Source: Centropus unirufus (Eukaryota; Chordata; Aves; Cuculiformes; Centropidae). Taken from it: a DNA stretch of 64,000 nt. A model generated the notes under the pieces. It was not told the origin of the DNA, ran no database searches, and saw only the letters and a list, made by a program, of their open reading frames with translations. The stretch covers positions 3,825,686 through 3,889,685 of the forward strand of contig VYZI01000043.1 in NCBI GenBank assembly GCA_013397695.1, in the 5' to 3' direction. Within the stretch, counting starts at the first letter, position 1. Every line of letters starts with the position of its first letter. Below are positions 38,701-51,915 of this stretch, piece by piece. A program made the translations under genes and the position numbers.

Positions 38701-41700
38701 CAGAGAGAAAATGAGGACAGAGACTTTATCAGCATGATATGAGTGAGGGAAAAAGGATGGGAAAAGAGCAGTGTTAGTTCTGGTCTCCACTAAAGCCTTG
38801 TGGTAATGCAAACCACTTCCTCTCAACGTGTGAAAAAAGGGCCAGAACGCCCCTTTCCTTTGTGGCACATCTGAGTTGCTCGTCAGCGTCTTTTGTTTGG
38901 GTTTGATCCTGTCCCAAAGAACAGATGCAGTTGCAGACCACAGTGGTCATGCCCATCCCAGTGGGTCTGCCAGACATGAATGTAGGATGCAGATGCTGGC
39001 GTTGCTCAGAAAAAGCAAGGTAGCAGGTAGTGAGATATTTTTGTTATCCTACATATAATCCCAGACTGCTGCAGCCCCTTGCTTCACATCCTACAGCAGC
39101 ACGGTAAAATACTAGAGATCTAAAAGGCCATCTTAGTGCAGCCACACTTCCCATCTCTCTGCCTATTCTTCCCCATTTTGAATGACAACCAGCTTTCTCT
39201 TTGTTTTGCTCCTATTCTGTGGCCCAAAGATTTGAGTCTTTTCATCTTTTAGCCTGATACTTTTCTGAGCAAGTGTAATCTAACGCTTACAGCGGGCTTT
39301 CTCAGGCACAAGGTGTTGTGTTTCCCAGTACAAACTGTCTCTTTTGGCTCTGAACTGCAATAACAACTATCTTTAATCATCTTTCTTGTTTGGCTTGTAA
39401 TAGGCAGCTTAACCACAGAAGACGAACTTGAGAACTTTCCTAGCCCACGTCTGGTACCATCCCAGGCTGGTTTCTATTTCCTAGCCCTTTATAATAAATA
39501 GTTGGTGGTGAAACCTGAGTGGAAGTTGTCTGGCCTCACAGAGCTGATGTTTGCTTCCTCTGATGGATGAAAACAGGAGAGTGGGTGAAAAACACTGGGT
39601 CACACTGCTCTCACAAGACTTACAGAGAAGAACAGCAGCTCATCTTCATCCTGAAATAATCACTTGCAAAGTCAGAGCTTTCCGGGTGGGATGTGTCAGC
39701 TGCAATCTTGGGAAGAGTTCCCTTCTTCTGAATCAGCGACCAAAAGGTTCAGCACAGCAGGTGATGAATACCCTTTCCTATCTTCTGCTTTCTAGTGCCA
39801 GATCTTCACCAAAAACCAGTCACAAAGTCTCCTCACCCTGATGACACATTTCCTCAGGCTCTTCGCTTGCAGCTCAGGAGACACAGGATGGTGGTGACTA
39901 CACGTGAAGTGGAGGAAAGACACCTGTGCTGAATTAAAGGCGGCTGTAGGTGGGGAATGAATGAAGATAATTGCGCTCGGGTAAAAGGGTGTTGGGCTTC
40001 TGAGAGCTCTCGGGTATGGCAGCACAGTGCGGGATGCTGTTCTGCAGTGAACGGTCTTGTTTAATGCCAGAGCTGTCTTCCCCTATCCCTGCACCTACAA
40101 GCAAAGCTGTTGCTCTGGCTGGAGCTGTTGGAAACTGCTGGCCACAAAATTGTCTTGTGTCACTGAAAATCAGGGAGGAGGTGTAGACAAACAGTGTTTC
40201 TCACATATTTGCAGGGTTCCAGGCTCTGGACATTGTACCTGGAAATACCAGGGCTATGTGAATGTTACAGGAACCTGTTTGGGGCATAAGAACTTGCAGA
40301 CAGACCATGTGTTGCCTTTACTTCTTTATTTTCTGTGGATTTACCTGTGGGTGAGCTGAACAGTGCGTTGTTTGACAGGAATAGCTTCTGATATGCCGGG
40401 ATCAGTATTTGTCCTCAGCTGGACCTAGATTACCTGTTTAAGTGCTTGATGTGGGACCAGGGACATTAACCCAGTGTGCGTTCAGAGCCTGCAGTGCTGG
40501 AGCTGCAGGGGTCCCCTGCAAAAAGCATCAAAAATAGCTGCAAAGAGGGTTTTGAGAATTACCTAAAATACTGCCTGCCTAGTATTGATGCTGCCTATCC
40601 AATGGAATTTTATAGAGAGCAAAAGATGACAGGGGAAAGTTGGAGCTTGGAGTTATTCTGCAAACTGGCCTGAAGTCAATCTGTGTCCTTTGCACGGAAT
40701 GATTTGCCCTCAGGAACCCTCATGCCTGAAGTCTCCTGGGTGTCCCTGTGTGCTTGGCAGGACAATTGAGGCTTTAGCAGGTGTCAGAAGCCGATACCTT
40801 ACTGTGGATTCCTTTTCCAAATGCACTGAAGGATATTCTGGTCTAAGGCATGCTGCTTTCCCTCCATCACAAAATGTTTAAGCAGCCAAATACCTTTTGT
40901 TATTTATGTTTGGGGATTGTAGCTGTCCTTGAATGTCTAAAGCAGGCTGAATAATCCTGGTTTTCTGCAGTTTAGAAGACTTTGGTTTAGAGTCATGCCT
41001 CTTTTGTGAGCTCAGTGCTCTCGGGCTTGATAGATGCTTGAGGATGTTGGTGGGTTTTGCGCTGAATCTGGCTTCTTTAAATATCTGCTGGCGACTTTGG
41101 GGATCAGTGGCTCTGGCCTGGCACACTGCCATTGCCCCCAGACTCTGTGCAGTCTCTGTCGCCATCTCAAAGCTCCAGGGTCCTCAGCCCTGCTTAATCC
41201 ATATCTCAGCAAGTTGAGGGATCTGGTTCTAATCCTTGGTCAATCTTGGAGGAAAGCAGGTATCCAGTCTTTGAAAGAAAACCAGCTTAGATCCATGGAA
41301 CCTGAGATGATTTGGGTGTTACCTTGTATGATTTTCTTAGTGCAACTAGGGTTTTAAAACTTCTGATTAGCTCTGCTTAGTTCTCCTACTCACATCCCCA
41401 CTCCAGAATCTGTGGTATCCAGTGTTGCGCTGCGAATGCAGAGCAGAAATGCATCTCCCTGCCTTGAAACTCTGGGACTCTGTGATGTAGGTTGGTCCTT
41501 CTGGGTACCCAAGTGCTGCCTCCTCCCACCCCCACCGTGTGATCTCCATCCTTGCATTGTTTCATCATTGCTTTGTGTGATCTCCTGATTGCATTGGGAT
41601 TTTTAATGCCACAGTTGCAAGGAGTTCAAAGGGTTAACAGGGTGGAAGCAGGACACAATTTCTGTTTAGCATTTTCTTGGTGAAATCAGCAGCTTTCCTG

Positions 41701-42952
41701 GCTGTATCCCCAGTCTTGATGCTGATATGTTTCTGCTCCAGGCTAAAGGCAGGACCTGTGTAATAGTCAGCTCTAAGGTGATCCCTACTGGGCAGCCTGT
41801 TCAACAAATTATAGGTTGAGCGAAATAAAGAGCAAATGGAAAAGGAATGATAACAAGCAGAAGAGGTGCTTGTTGGTGCTTTCTCTGAGAGATCAGGGTG
41901 TTTAATTCTTGGTTGGCTTCATAAGAGGTTGCTCTTTTTCTCCATTCCTTACAAAGAGCTCCCTCTCCTCCTTCCACCTTGCTGCAGTGGCCTCAGCTGG
42001 ATGCTCTGTGGGGCTGGATGAAGCCATGGTGTGGGGCAGGCGCCTGGGTGACCACTGCTTGCTGCAAAACGAGGTGGAGGCTTGGGGCATAACCTCTCCC
42101 ACACCCCATCCCCAGGGTAAAATCAAATATTCATTTGGCTTCTTCTCTGGCAAATGAAAAGGTCAAAACAAAACCTGAATCAATGGCCATGGAGTCTCTA
42201 CAGCAAAATGTGGGATAATTCCCTCTGCCTTGGAAGGACCGGCAGCTGATTTGAATGCTCTGATACCTTGCTGGCATAATACTAAGTCCCACAGAGGTCC
42301 CTGCCATCCCTGAAAATGTTTCTCTGCCGCCAATTTTGTCCTCCTGCCTGGTTTGGAGAGCAGGGAGAGCTTCCAGCCCACACTAGGGTTTGTGTTCTGG
42401 AACTGAGCCTCAGTACTGATGGCATAAAATTTTGCAGCAAACCTATAAATTCCTATGTAATGTTTCCTATGAATTCTCCTGGATTATACTGCAGGTTTTA
42501 GTAATGCTTTCTAACAAACATTCCACTTGTGATATAACCAGCCAGTCAAGCACTATCTGGGGAAATTCTATTGCATTAATTTTTTTTTATCTGTATGTCT
42601 CCTGCAATCAAGTCTTCTGCTATTCCCTCCCCACATGGACACTTCTGCCACTCAAGACTATTATGGTCAACTTTATGTTGTCTATAAAACCGGGTCATTG
42701 TCGACTCAGTCCTGCTGTTGCTATTTCTATTTTTCTGATCATTCGGGTGGTAGGAGACTTGGAGCAAAGTGCAGAGCAGGAGAGTTTATTGGCTAAACAG
42801 ACGAGCCAGGGAGAAAGATGCTCAAAATATAATTAACCATGTTTTGCAGAAGAGATGAAAAAGGTGCAGACTGTGTCACACTGAAGATGATGTGCAGGAC
42901 TCTGGATACAGGTAGGAAGAACAAGGTGCATATCCTCATTTCCTAAGTCACA

Positions 42953-43088
42953 AGTGGTGAAACACCGGCACAGGTTGCCCAGGGAGGTGTTGGAGGCCGC
43001 ATCTCTGGAAACTTTCAAGGTCAGGTTGGATGGGGCTCTGAGCAACCTTGTCTAATTAGAAATGTCCCTGCTCCTGCAGAGGGGTTGG
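42953..43088 (+). mobile_element. Short CR1 LINE fragment, sense
   Basis: CR1 segment with GGCACAGGTTGCCCAGGGAG, AGGTCAGGTTGGATGGGGCT, CTGAGCAACCTTGTCTA and a decayed ATGTCCCTGCTC...GGGGTTGG part. No terminal repeat remains. Confidence 0.9.
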
Positions 43089-46000
43089 TTGTCCTCTGGG
43101 CTACTCCAGGAGCCTCTTGCCTGTTTTCCTGTGTGGAACTGTGGACCTCAGGGACACTGGTCCTCGGCTCCCTGCAAAGAGTGGGCTAAAGCTGTACAAA
43201 AGCAGCTATGGAGGAACCACAAGAGTAAGTTAGAAGAGGAAAGCAACTCTCTGTATACTGCACTTGTGCATCCCAAGACCTACTGGATGATCCTTGGAGA
43301 GACCAAATGAGTAAACTGGACCCAGAATTCCAGAAAGCAGCACTCTGGCTGAGCCAAGGAGCAAACTGTCTCCTTAGCAGAGAGGATGTTGCTGTGTTAC
43401 ACAGCATAGTTACACCTGAAATAATGCTCATAGACTTTCAGGGATTGATCCAGCATGGCTTGCAGGTGTCTGGCCTGGAAAATATGCTTGAATTCTTAAA
43501 AGTGACTTCACTTTTACTTACTTTAAATTAACCATTGATTTAAACTGCCTCTCCAGAAGGGAGATGGGATCACTATGTTATTGAATCCTGAATGAGCTGT
43601 AGTTGCACACAGAACTGTGTGAGAAATGCACATAGTCAGTACTTTGGCTCCTTGCTCTTTCTGTGACACGTGTAACATTCCCTGCTGAGATGAGTGGGTG
43701 TTGTATGGGCCCTAGCAGTGAGCAGAAAATCTCACAGGGAAGCACAAGCGCAGTCGACATCAAATTACACCCATTTGTACACACAGAAGCCAACAGAAGA
43801 TCTCTCTTGAGTAAAATAAGAACGAGGGGAGCCTTTTTGTCCAATTTTATAAAATGGGATTAAACATGACAAACACCCAGCTGTGCCTCTGTGCCTGGGG
43901 AGCCATGAGGAGTGTATGGCATAGGTAAGGGATTGGCTTCATCATGGGTAAGATAGTGGTAGAAGCCAGGAGACAGAGAAGATGTGGTGCCCTCAGCAAG
44001 GTGGAGCTTGTAAGGAGGATAGAGGTCCTGGAAATAATGCTGGAAACCAGCTGATAAGCTGCTCTCCTGCCAAAGTAGTTCCAGCTTCTCTTGCAGGAAA
44101 ACTGACAGCTGGGGTAGGAGAGGAGGGAGGCTGGGGTCACTAACGAGAAATAAGTGGAGGAAAGATCACAGCAAAGCGATGGTTAGCAAAGTTGCTAAGG
44201 GAGCAGGAAGGAGCAATAAGGGACACCTTTAATTATTCAGAAACTGTCAGATATGGTAAGTCCTTGAGTTAGTGCACCTAATGAATTAGTGGTTGTGAGC
44301 GGGCTCCTTGCCACAGGTGTGGATGCTCCAGGCTCATCTTGAGTGCAAAGGAAAACACATTAGCTGGAAGCTCTCCCTGAGGTACTTAATGAGGTGCCCC
44401 TTGTTAGCTGAATCTCTGGAGGTGGCTGTGTGCAAGCTCGCAGCCTGCTCCCATCTGATGGTAAAATTACTGTGTGGTGCGGCTAACACAGCTCAGGTCG
44501 TAATTGGAAGGGGATGGGCGTGTGTGCAGTCATCAGCTGCAGCTGAGCTGATGGCTGCTGAGAGGTTATGCCATGTGCTCCTCGGTTGGGAACATCGTTC
44601 CCAGACCCTGAGAAGAGCTGAGGAAACCAAATCTGTGGGGAATCCAGTGATGGTCATTGAGAGTGGGTTTCCTCAACGGAGTTAAACTCTGCACTGTCTG
44701 GGCAGGGTCTGCATGGCCAGGGAGTGCCGTTAGCATCGAGTCAGAACTGCAAATGAATGTTAAGCAGGAACTCTGATCCCTTCCTCTAAAGAAGCAGAGA
44801 AAGTTCAATCCTCACCTGACCAGAAAGCAAGGAAAATGCCTCCATATGCCCCAGCACCTGCCTGATCTTTTTATATAAATTAATGATCACTGTGAGAGAT
44901 GAGGGGGGACCTTGCATTCAGGGGAGAACATTTCACTGCTTTTAACAAGCCACAGAAACACTTATTTAAGGTCTTTCCAGTTGTTTGGTTTATTTATTTT
45001 TCTACATTTTCCTTAATCATGTTTGCAGCATCTCAGGCTTTTCAGAAAATAGCTGATGAGTTCATCCTATATCCAAATGCAGCAGTATTTTTTGGGGCAG
45101 TTTCTCACTTGTTGGGCATTAGAAAATGGTTGCAAATCAGCCCTGGCTCCTTGGGGTCCTGCAGATCTTTCCCCAGCAGTTTACTTTAGCCCTAACCACC
45201 TCCCCCAGGCAAATCATCACTGGCCAGACTTTCTCCCCCAGCCACTGTTCCTTACCTTCAGCCTGAGCTGCTGCTTTGTTTATTGCTTTATCTTCTGAAT
45301 GTTGGGTACACAGACTATTTTTTTCTTATTTGCTTAAAATAGTGAATAATTCTAGCCACTGCTTCTATTGCCTAAAGAGTAGGCAAACAGTGACTCCTTA
45401 GCCAAGCAGGTTAAATGTCCTTATTCTGTTTTCACAAATGATTTAGTGAAAAACAATGTGAAGCCTTTTTCCTCAGACCTTAGAGAGACAGTTCTCAGCT
45501 GCTTGCTGCCCGTGGGCTGGGATGCTCACAGTGTCTTTGCAGTTGTTCTGTGTCCCTGGGTGATGCACAAACCCTGGAAAACTTCTCCCCATTGGCTCTC
45601 AGACTGGGAGCAGTGGGTCTGAACCTTGGCTTTGGCATGAACCTCACCTTGACGTAGTTTCCATGCTTCTGTTTCCCACTCTGTCAAACGTGTGTGTTAG
45701 CATTCTACTGTCCTTTTTGAGACAGAGATCCCTTAAATCCATGTGTTTATGTAGCACCTAGCACTTTTGGTCCCTTATCTCTGTGGAATGGACAAGTATG
45801 AGTCTTTGAAGAAGCATATGGAAAGGTGATGAGGGAAGAGGAGTCTGGCTTTGACTACATCTGTGGTACTGGAAAAGCACTCCTGTAAACCAACATCTGC
45901 TTCCGATGACACTTTATGATTCCTCAGCTCTACAAGTCTTGCTAGAGAAGATGTGACATTTAATCAGAATTTCACTTTATCCTGATAGTGATGATAGCTT

Positions 46001-49000
46001 AATTCTTACCTGGTCTTAATCAGTCTGCTGGGTTGAGGAGTCAGCAGGGTCTCACAAGTGGTCAAGGCAACTTTTTCCTGTACCAGCACTGTCTGCATGT
46101 GGGACAGGGAAAGGGAAACAGTTCAATTTCAGTGACTTCTAAAATTAAATAGCAGTAAAACCCGTGTACAGAAAGGTGTCGCTCTGTAGCTCCTCTCCTG
46201 CCCCTATCAGTTACCCAGCCAGCTGTAGTAGACCAGTAATACTTTATCTTATCTGCCATGAGTTACAAGCTGGTGGTGCTCACCTAGATCCTACTGTTCT
46301 GAACCCACCTACACCAACGCCTGCTGGAATGTCTCTGAAATGGTGCGTGCTGCAGAAGAGAAGTACACTTCCTAATTCACTGGTTTATGGATCACATCAG
46401 CCTATGAATGGCAGGGTGAAGTAGGAGCCTCTGTTCTGTGCCAGTTGCTTGGAAGAAAAGATTCAATCATCTTGAGGGCAAGCACTTGTGACTGTTCTTG
46501 ACAGGAGGTCAAACTTCCTTAACTTGGGGTTCTTCTCTCTTTCCGACAACTGTAGATAAAACTCTGCAAAGATCATATGACCACACTACTGCTTCCTGCT
46601 GGGGATGTTATTCCAAAGCCTGCTTAATTAATAATGTACAAGCTGTTATAGTTTTCATGGCACATAATTATCATGGGAATTTTTTCCTCCTCTGGAACCT
46701 GCTACTGAAGGCAAAAAGATGCCTATCACATGCAGATAACCTCAAACCTGTGAGATGCAGTTACTCCATACGGACCAGTGGGTAGTTCTGGAGTCTGGCG
46801 GGGTATGTGTGCATGTCTGTGTCTGCCACAGACAAATACAACAATTCTGTTCTAGAGTGTCTGAAAGCCAAATTCATCCTGACACTGGGGGTGATTCTGA
46901 GAGTAGGAGCTGAGAGGCAGAAAGATTAAGTGTATTAGGAGAGAGGCTTTGCAGCAGAGCTAACAAGTTGGAGTCAAGTGTTTTCACCAGATGCATCCCT
47001 GGGCTCCATGTAAAATAAAACTTGTGCAGGCACAATGATGCTAGGCAATGTTTGACGTGATGACCTTATAATCAGTTCATTTAAGGCTGTGATTAATGAT
47101 CTGTGCTTTGCCATGTTATAATCTGATATCCCAAATGGAGGCTGCAGACATCTGCTCTCTACCAGGGGGTAGATATTCACAAGGCAGCATCCTGTTGACC
47201 TTGTTCACAGCTCACTGAAGTCACTGCAACAACTTTCATGAAGTTTTGTGGAATCTGGCTAAACTACAGAAGGATCCTAATAGTCTGTTCTTTTTATGCC
47301 CCCTGCAGCTGAGGAGATAGGATACCCATTGAAAAGATGTTCAGACCTGCACCTGAGAACAAATAAGGACTCCCAGTTCTGATCTTTAATTTTCACAAAA
47401 GTCTTGCTTATTTTGCTGCTCTGGAGAGTGAAGGACTCACCTGGTGAAGTGTTCTATTATGGTGCGGCAGATTGGGCCTGAGAGCTTTTGCAAGCCAGAA
47501 AAACTTCCAAGACATCTCATCTGTGTCCAGTGTTAGACGTTTTGAAAGGACATAAACCACACTACCCTGACCTTGCTTTTTAGCACTAGATGCATTTCCA
47601 GGTCTGAGCCATCACTGTAGACTCTTGGTTGCCATGCAAAGCCTCAGCTCTTTAATGAAGAACGTTGGGTGAGAAACAAGAGCATCCATGCCCCGAAGCA
47701 GTGACAATCTGATCAAGGACATGTCTCCTCTTCAGACAGAAACACCATCTGTTGATATTGTTGAATCTGACATCCCTCAAAGATATTTTTTTTCCAGGAA
47801 TCCTAACTGTTGAGAGTAATGTGATTTATGCTGATGGTAATTAGCTTCTTTTGCAGTCTGGCATGCTACAAGTTGACCACCAGGTGGATAGGCTCAAATT
47901 AAGGCTTTTATTGCTGGCTTACAAAACAGTGTCAGATCTGTTCCAAAGGCGTTTTGGTTTCCACGTCCAGGGACAGATTGAATGGGGACACTATTGCAAA
48001 TGATGAAATCAAGATGTAGAAAGCAATAATCCATCATTTTACCTATAGTGTAGCTACTTTGGCCTGCTTCCACTGGGAAATGGATTTTGATGGTCTGAAT
48101 CACCATGTGGGTGCTTTTCCCCATGAGGATGAGTGAAATGAACATATTCACACCTAAGGCACCCGAGAACGTGCTTGCAGTCAGCCTCTGATATTGTCCA
48201 TAGCTCACTGGGTAGCAGCACCTTGCTCAGAAGAGGATACCTGAGTGGCTGGATGACGGACACTGCGAGTAGGGCAATGGACCCCTTGGTAGAGTTGCCT
48301 TCCAAGGATGAACCAATGTGGTAGGTAGTACCTGGTACCAGAAGGTGGTGCAGATGGCTATCCGCTTCCTTGCAGCCCAGCAACCAGAAATGGGTTTAGA
48401 GAGAATGTGATATTCGGTTATTTTGTCCTTTCAGATGCCATCAGTTCTGATTTTCTTTGTGATCAAAAGCCAATTTCACCATGTTGGTTTGTGAGGCCAC
48501 CTAACCCTATCCTCAGAGACGTCCTTAAATTCAGCTAATTTAATTCTACTCTTGACAGAAGAGAAAAAAGTGGCCTTGGAAAGGCCGTTCCTTGTTCTCA
48601 TGATGTTTCATGTATGGGGCCTGAATCTGTTGCCATGCTCATAATTTTTAATTTTTTTTGTGGTGTTAGCTCTGCTTTATTTGGTGAAGTTACTAAGGAC
48701 AGAGAGTACACACTTACTGTAAGGTTTGTGATAGTTCTACTGAATTCAATAAACCTAGAAAAAGCCTAAAAAAAGCGCATATTTGAGTGAGGATCAGGAC
48801 CTCACTATCATGCCTCCTCCCCTCTCCAGGCTGTTAATTACCTTTGCAGTTCACATGCAGATCAGATGTATTTGTGTATTATTCCTGGAGCAGGTGAAGA
48901 TAAGAAAAGAAATGATAATACGTGACATAGAGTAGATAAATTATGACATATGATGAACATTCTGATTTCAGTTGAAGAGGAGCCAACAGCCTTTTAACTA

Positions 49001-51504
49001 AAATCTCTATCAGCACTTCTTTTAAAGATGTAGCACTGAGGTTTCTGATGAACTGCATTTGAAATCATGAAGTGGAGTTGCTTACAGGCACACAGTGTGG
49101 TTTTATGTCTTCCAAACAATTACCCATTGGTCCGATATGGCTGGCAGAAATGACCACAACATGACAGAAGGAGGATGGATGGGGTGTTTGCCTCCTGGGT
49201 GAACAAACCCACACAACTTCAAGCCTCCTCTCCCAGGGAAGCTGTTCGCTAATTAGTTTGCTAGTGGGAACATTTGAGAATTAAACACAGGAGACTTAAT
49301 TGTCCCTACAAGGTAATTAAAAATATTTGCCCCTTGCTGATAACTGACCTGCTAATTCCCTCCTGTTTCAGAAAGATTCATAAAAAATTACTGTATTGTT
49401 TGTGTAACAGGACAGCCACTCTCACAGTTGCTTCCTGTCTCCTAATTTTCTTCAGGTCACAGGGTGTCCTAGGAAGGATAATCCTGTTTCAGCACCTGAA
49501 AGCCTTTTTTGTTTGTTTGTTTGTGTGGAGGAGGAAAAAAAATGATCTCTAGATTATTAAAAACAAAAAAACCCCAAAACCCACAAACCATAAAGGTGCT
49601 ATGGAAGTAGATCATTGGATCAAAGCATAGAGGAAGAATTTTAGTGATGCAGGGAGTTAGGGTGATGGTTCCTGCTGACTGCCTGTGGTCCCTATTCTGT
49701 CCAGGCCCCAAATCCCAAATGGTGTAGCAGGAAGACACTATACCTTTTCCAGTCTATCTCCCAGCCTTGTCCTGTTCTGACTTCGGCTTCCTCAGAACTG
49801 TGTGCAGAAGTCGTGGCTTGAGTGAATCATGCAGGAGGGGCTGGGTCCACGTCAGGTCACAACTCTTTGAACTGAGGGGTCCTGGTGGGTTCAGCTGGGC
49901 TGAGCACGCTACAGGCACGTGGTGAGAAGCTGCCGGCACACTAAGAAGGTGCAACCTGGTGAGGAAACACAGGTATTCTGCCTACTGTCTTCAGTTAAAA
50001 TGGTTAATTGGGAGTTAATTGACCCCTGGTGTGAAGGGGTTTGGTGCGCAAGCATGAGCAGGCGTTGGAATGGGAGCATGGGCTGATGCTGAAAACTGCT
50101 GGCCCAGATGCTTTAGATCATGAAGATGGTTGTGTGCAGGATAAGAAAACTCCCAGGAAGAGCGGAGAAGTATGAACTCCCCCTGCTGAAGCACAGGGAG
50201 TGTGTTGGATATTGCAGTTGTCCTGAGGAGGAATATGCATGACGTGTGGCTGCAAGTGTCTGCTCAGAAAAGATATATTTGGTCCACATTCAGAAACAAC
50301 AAAAATGCCACCCTTGACATAAGAACAGTCATATGGGACCAGGTAAAAGAATCTACCTCTTATTCTGCCCCAACAGCTCTCAGTAGCAGGGTCTCACATT
50401 ATGAGGACCATGACAAACCTAGAGCAAGCTTTCTCTCTCATGCCTTTCCCAGGGATTAGAAACATAGGATCATTGTCAGCCAGAAGCTGCGGCTGGTCTT
50501 TTGTGTTTGACAGGTTCAGGTGGGTCTGTGTCTTGGGTCTGAGCATATTAACACTTGTCCTCCATGGGAGACTCCTGCGATTTTTAATTACACACTGTAC
50601 AAGGAGGTGCCTCCTGCACAGTAATTTCACAGCTGCCTCTAGGAACAACAAATAATAAATTTTTTTACCTCCTTCTTTCTGTACTTGATGTTATAGACAG
50701 GTAAACATTCCTGCAGAAATTGTCCTTGCCCTCTTCTGAATTGTCAGAGACATCACAGAGCTATGAGACACAGATAGATCCTGCCACAGAGCAAACTTTC
50801 CGACAGGCATGATGGCATTTAGAATTGGTTTGGAGCGACAGCAGATTTAGTCTGGCATTCCCTCCCTTAAGAGGCAATTAAAATGTAAATGCACAGAGGG
50901 GTTCCAGTTCTGGAGCCCTCATGGAAATCTGCAGGGGGACATTTCAGCAGTGACCTTTGTCTAATGATCTTATCAGCCCATAAACTTTCAGGCATTTGCT
51001 GTCTCCCACACACTCCTTGTGTGATGGATACAGTTCAGCAGGCAGCACCATGGGCTGCTGCTTCTTGGTCCTGATGTGCTGAGGAAATGGGCTGTTGGCA
51101 TGTTGCTGTTCTTATGAGAATGGATGGTGTGAGTGTACTTCCACTTCAGTGTCAGTCCTAATAAAAACCCTTTGAAATCTCTATGAAATCATGGATCATC
51201 CTTCCCCTTCCCACCTTGTTTTTCAGTTGTTCTTGGAGAGGGAAACTCCACAAAACCAGTGTGGAATCAAAGGGCCTCATGCGTGCTGACCACCATCGTG
51301 ATCTTCTTCAGACCAGGAGGTGGTGACGTGGAGGAGGTGCCAGCCGTTGTGGATGCAAGAGTTCTTGAGCTAAATTTCTTACTGACATAAACCAGAGTCA
51401 GGAACTGGGGAAGAGGCAGGCAGGCACTTTTGGCTCTCATTCAGAAATTTCTGGCTTTAGCTGATTTCTGAATTCAGCAGAAGCTGGGAACAGCCAGCTT
51501 CCTC
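43089..51504. other. Intergenic; no gene seen, AT-rich motif clusters
   Basis: No supported exon. It contains homeodomain-type clusters (46615-46690, 48834-49320), a (TTTG)n run near 49508, and a minus-strand stretch (47894-48383) with faint GPCR-like wording, described in findings. Confidence 0.55.
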
Positions 51505-51915
51505 CGTAGGAAGGCTACAAAGATGATCAGAGGGCTGGAACACTGCTCCTTTGAAGACAGGTTGAGAGAGTTGGGGCTGGTCAGCCTGGAGAAGAGAAGA
51601 CTCTGGGTGGTATCCAATAGCAGCCTTCCAGTACCTAGAGGGGGCCTACAGGAAAGCTAGGAAAGGGCTTTTTACAAGGTCATGAAGTGACAGGACAAGC
51701 AGTAATGGCTTCTTCATGGTCGGGGTGGTGAGGCACTGGCACAGGTTACTCAGAAAAGTTGTGGATGCCCAGTCTTTGTGTTCTAGGTGTTCAAGGCCAG
51801 GTTTGGATGGAGCTTTGAGCAGCCTCGTCTAGTGGAAGATGTCCCTGCCCATGAAAGAAGAATTGGAACAGGATGATCTTTAAGGCGCCTTCCAACCCAA
51901 ACCATTCTGCAATCA
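51505..51915 (+). mobile_element. CR1 LINE fragment, sense
   Basis: CR1 features: GATGATCAGAGGGCTGGAAC, GGTCAGCCTGGAGAAGAGAA, GGCACAGGTTACTCAGA, CTTTGAGCAGCCTCGTCTAG, GGCGCCTTCCAACCCAAACC, ending near ATTCTGCAATC, a decayed terminal octamer. Confidence 0.95.

Larger units (their letters stand above)
34655..42952. other. Intergenic; no gene seen
   Basis: Holds a short CR1 (35592-35744), the perfect X-box at 35125-35138 and an AT-palindromic TTAATTATATTAATTAA at 36959-36975. Otherwise nothing identifiable; the open frames here lack homology, and many lack an ATG start. Confidence 0.6.

Noticed and set aside
47877..47891. CCACCAGGTGG, CTCF-like core
   Set aside because: The 3' half (ATAG) departs from the CTCF consensus at several positions; too weak to call.
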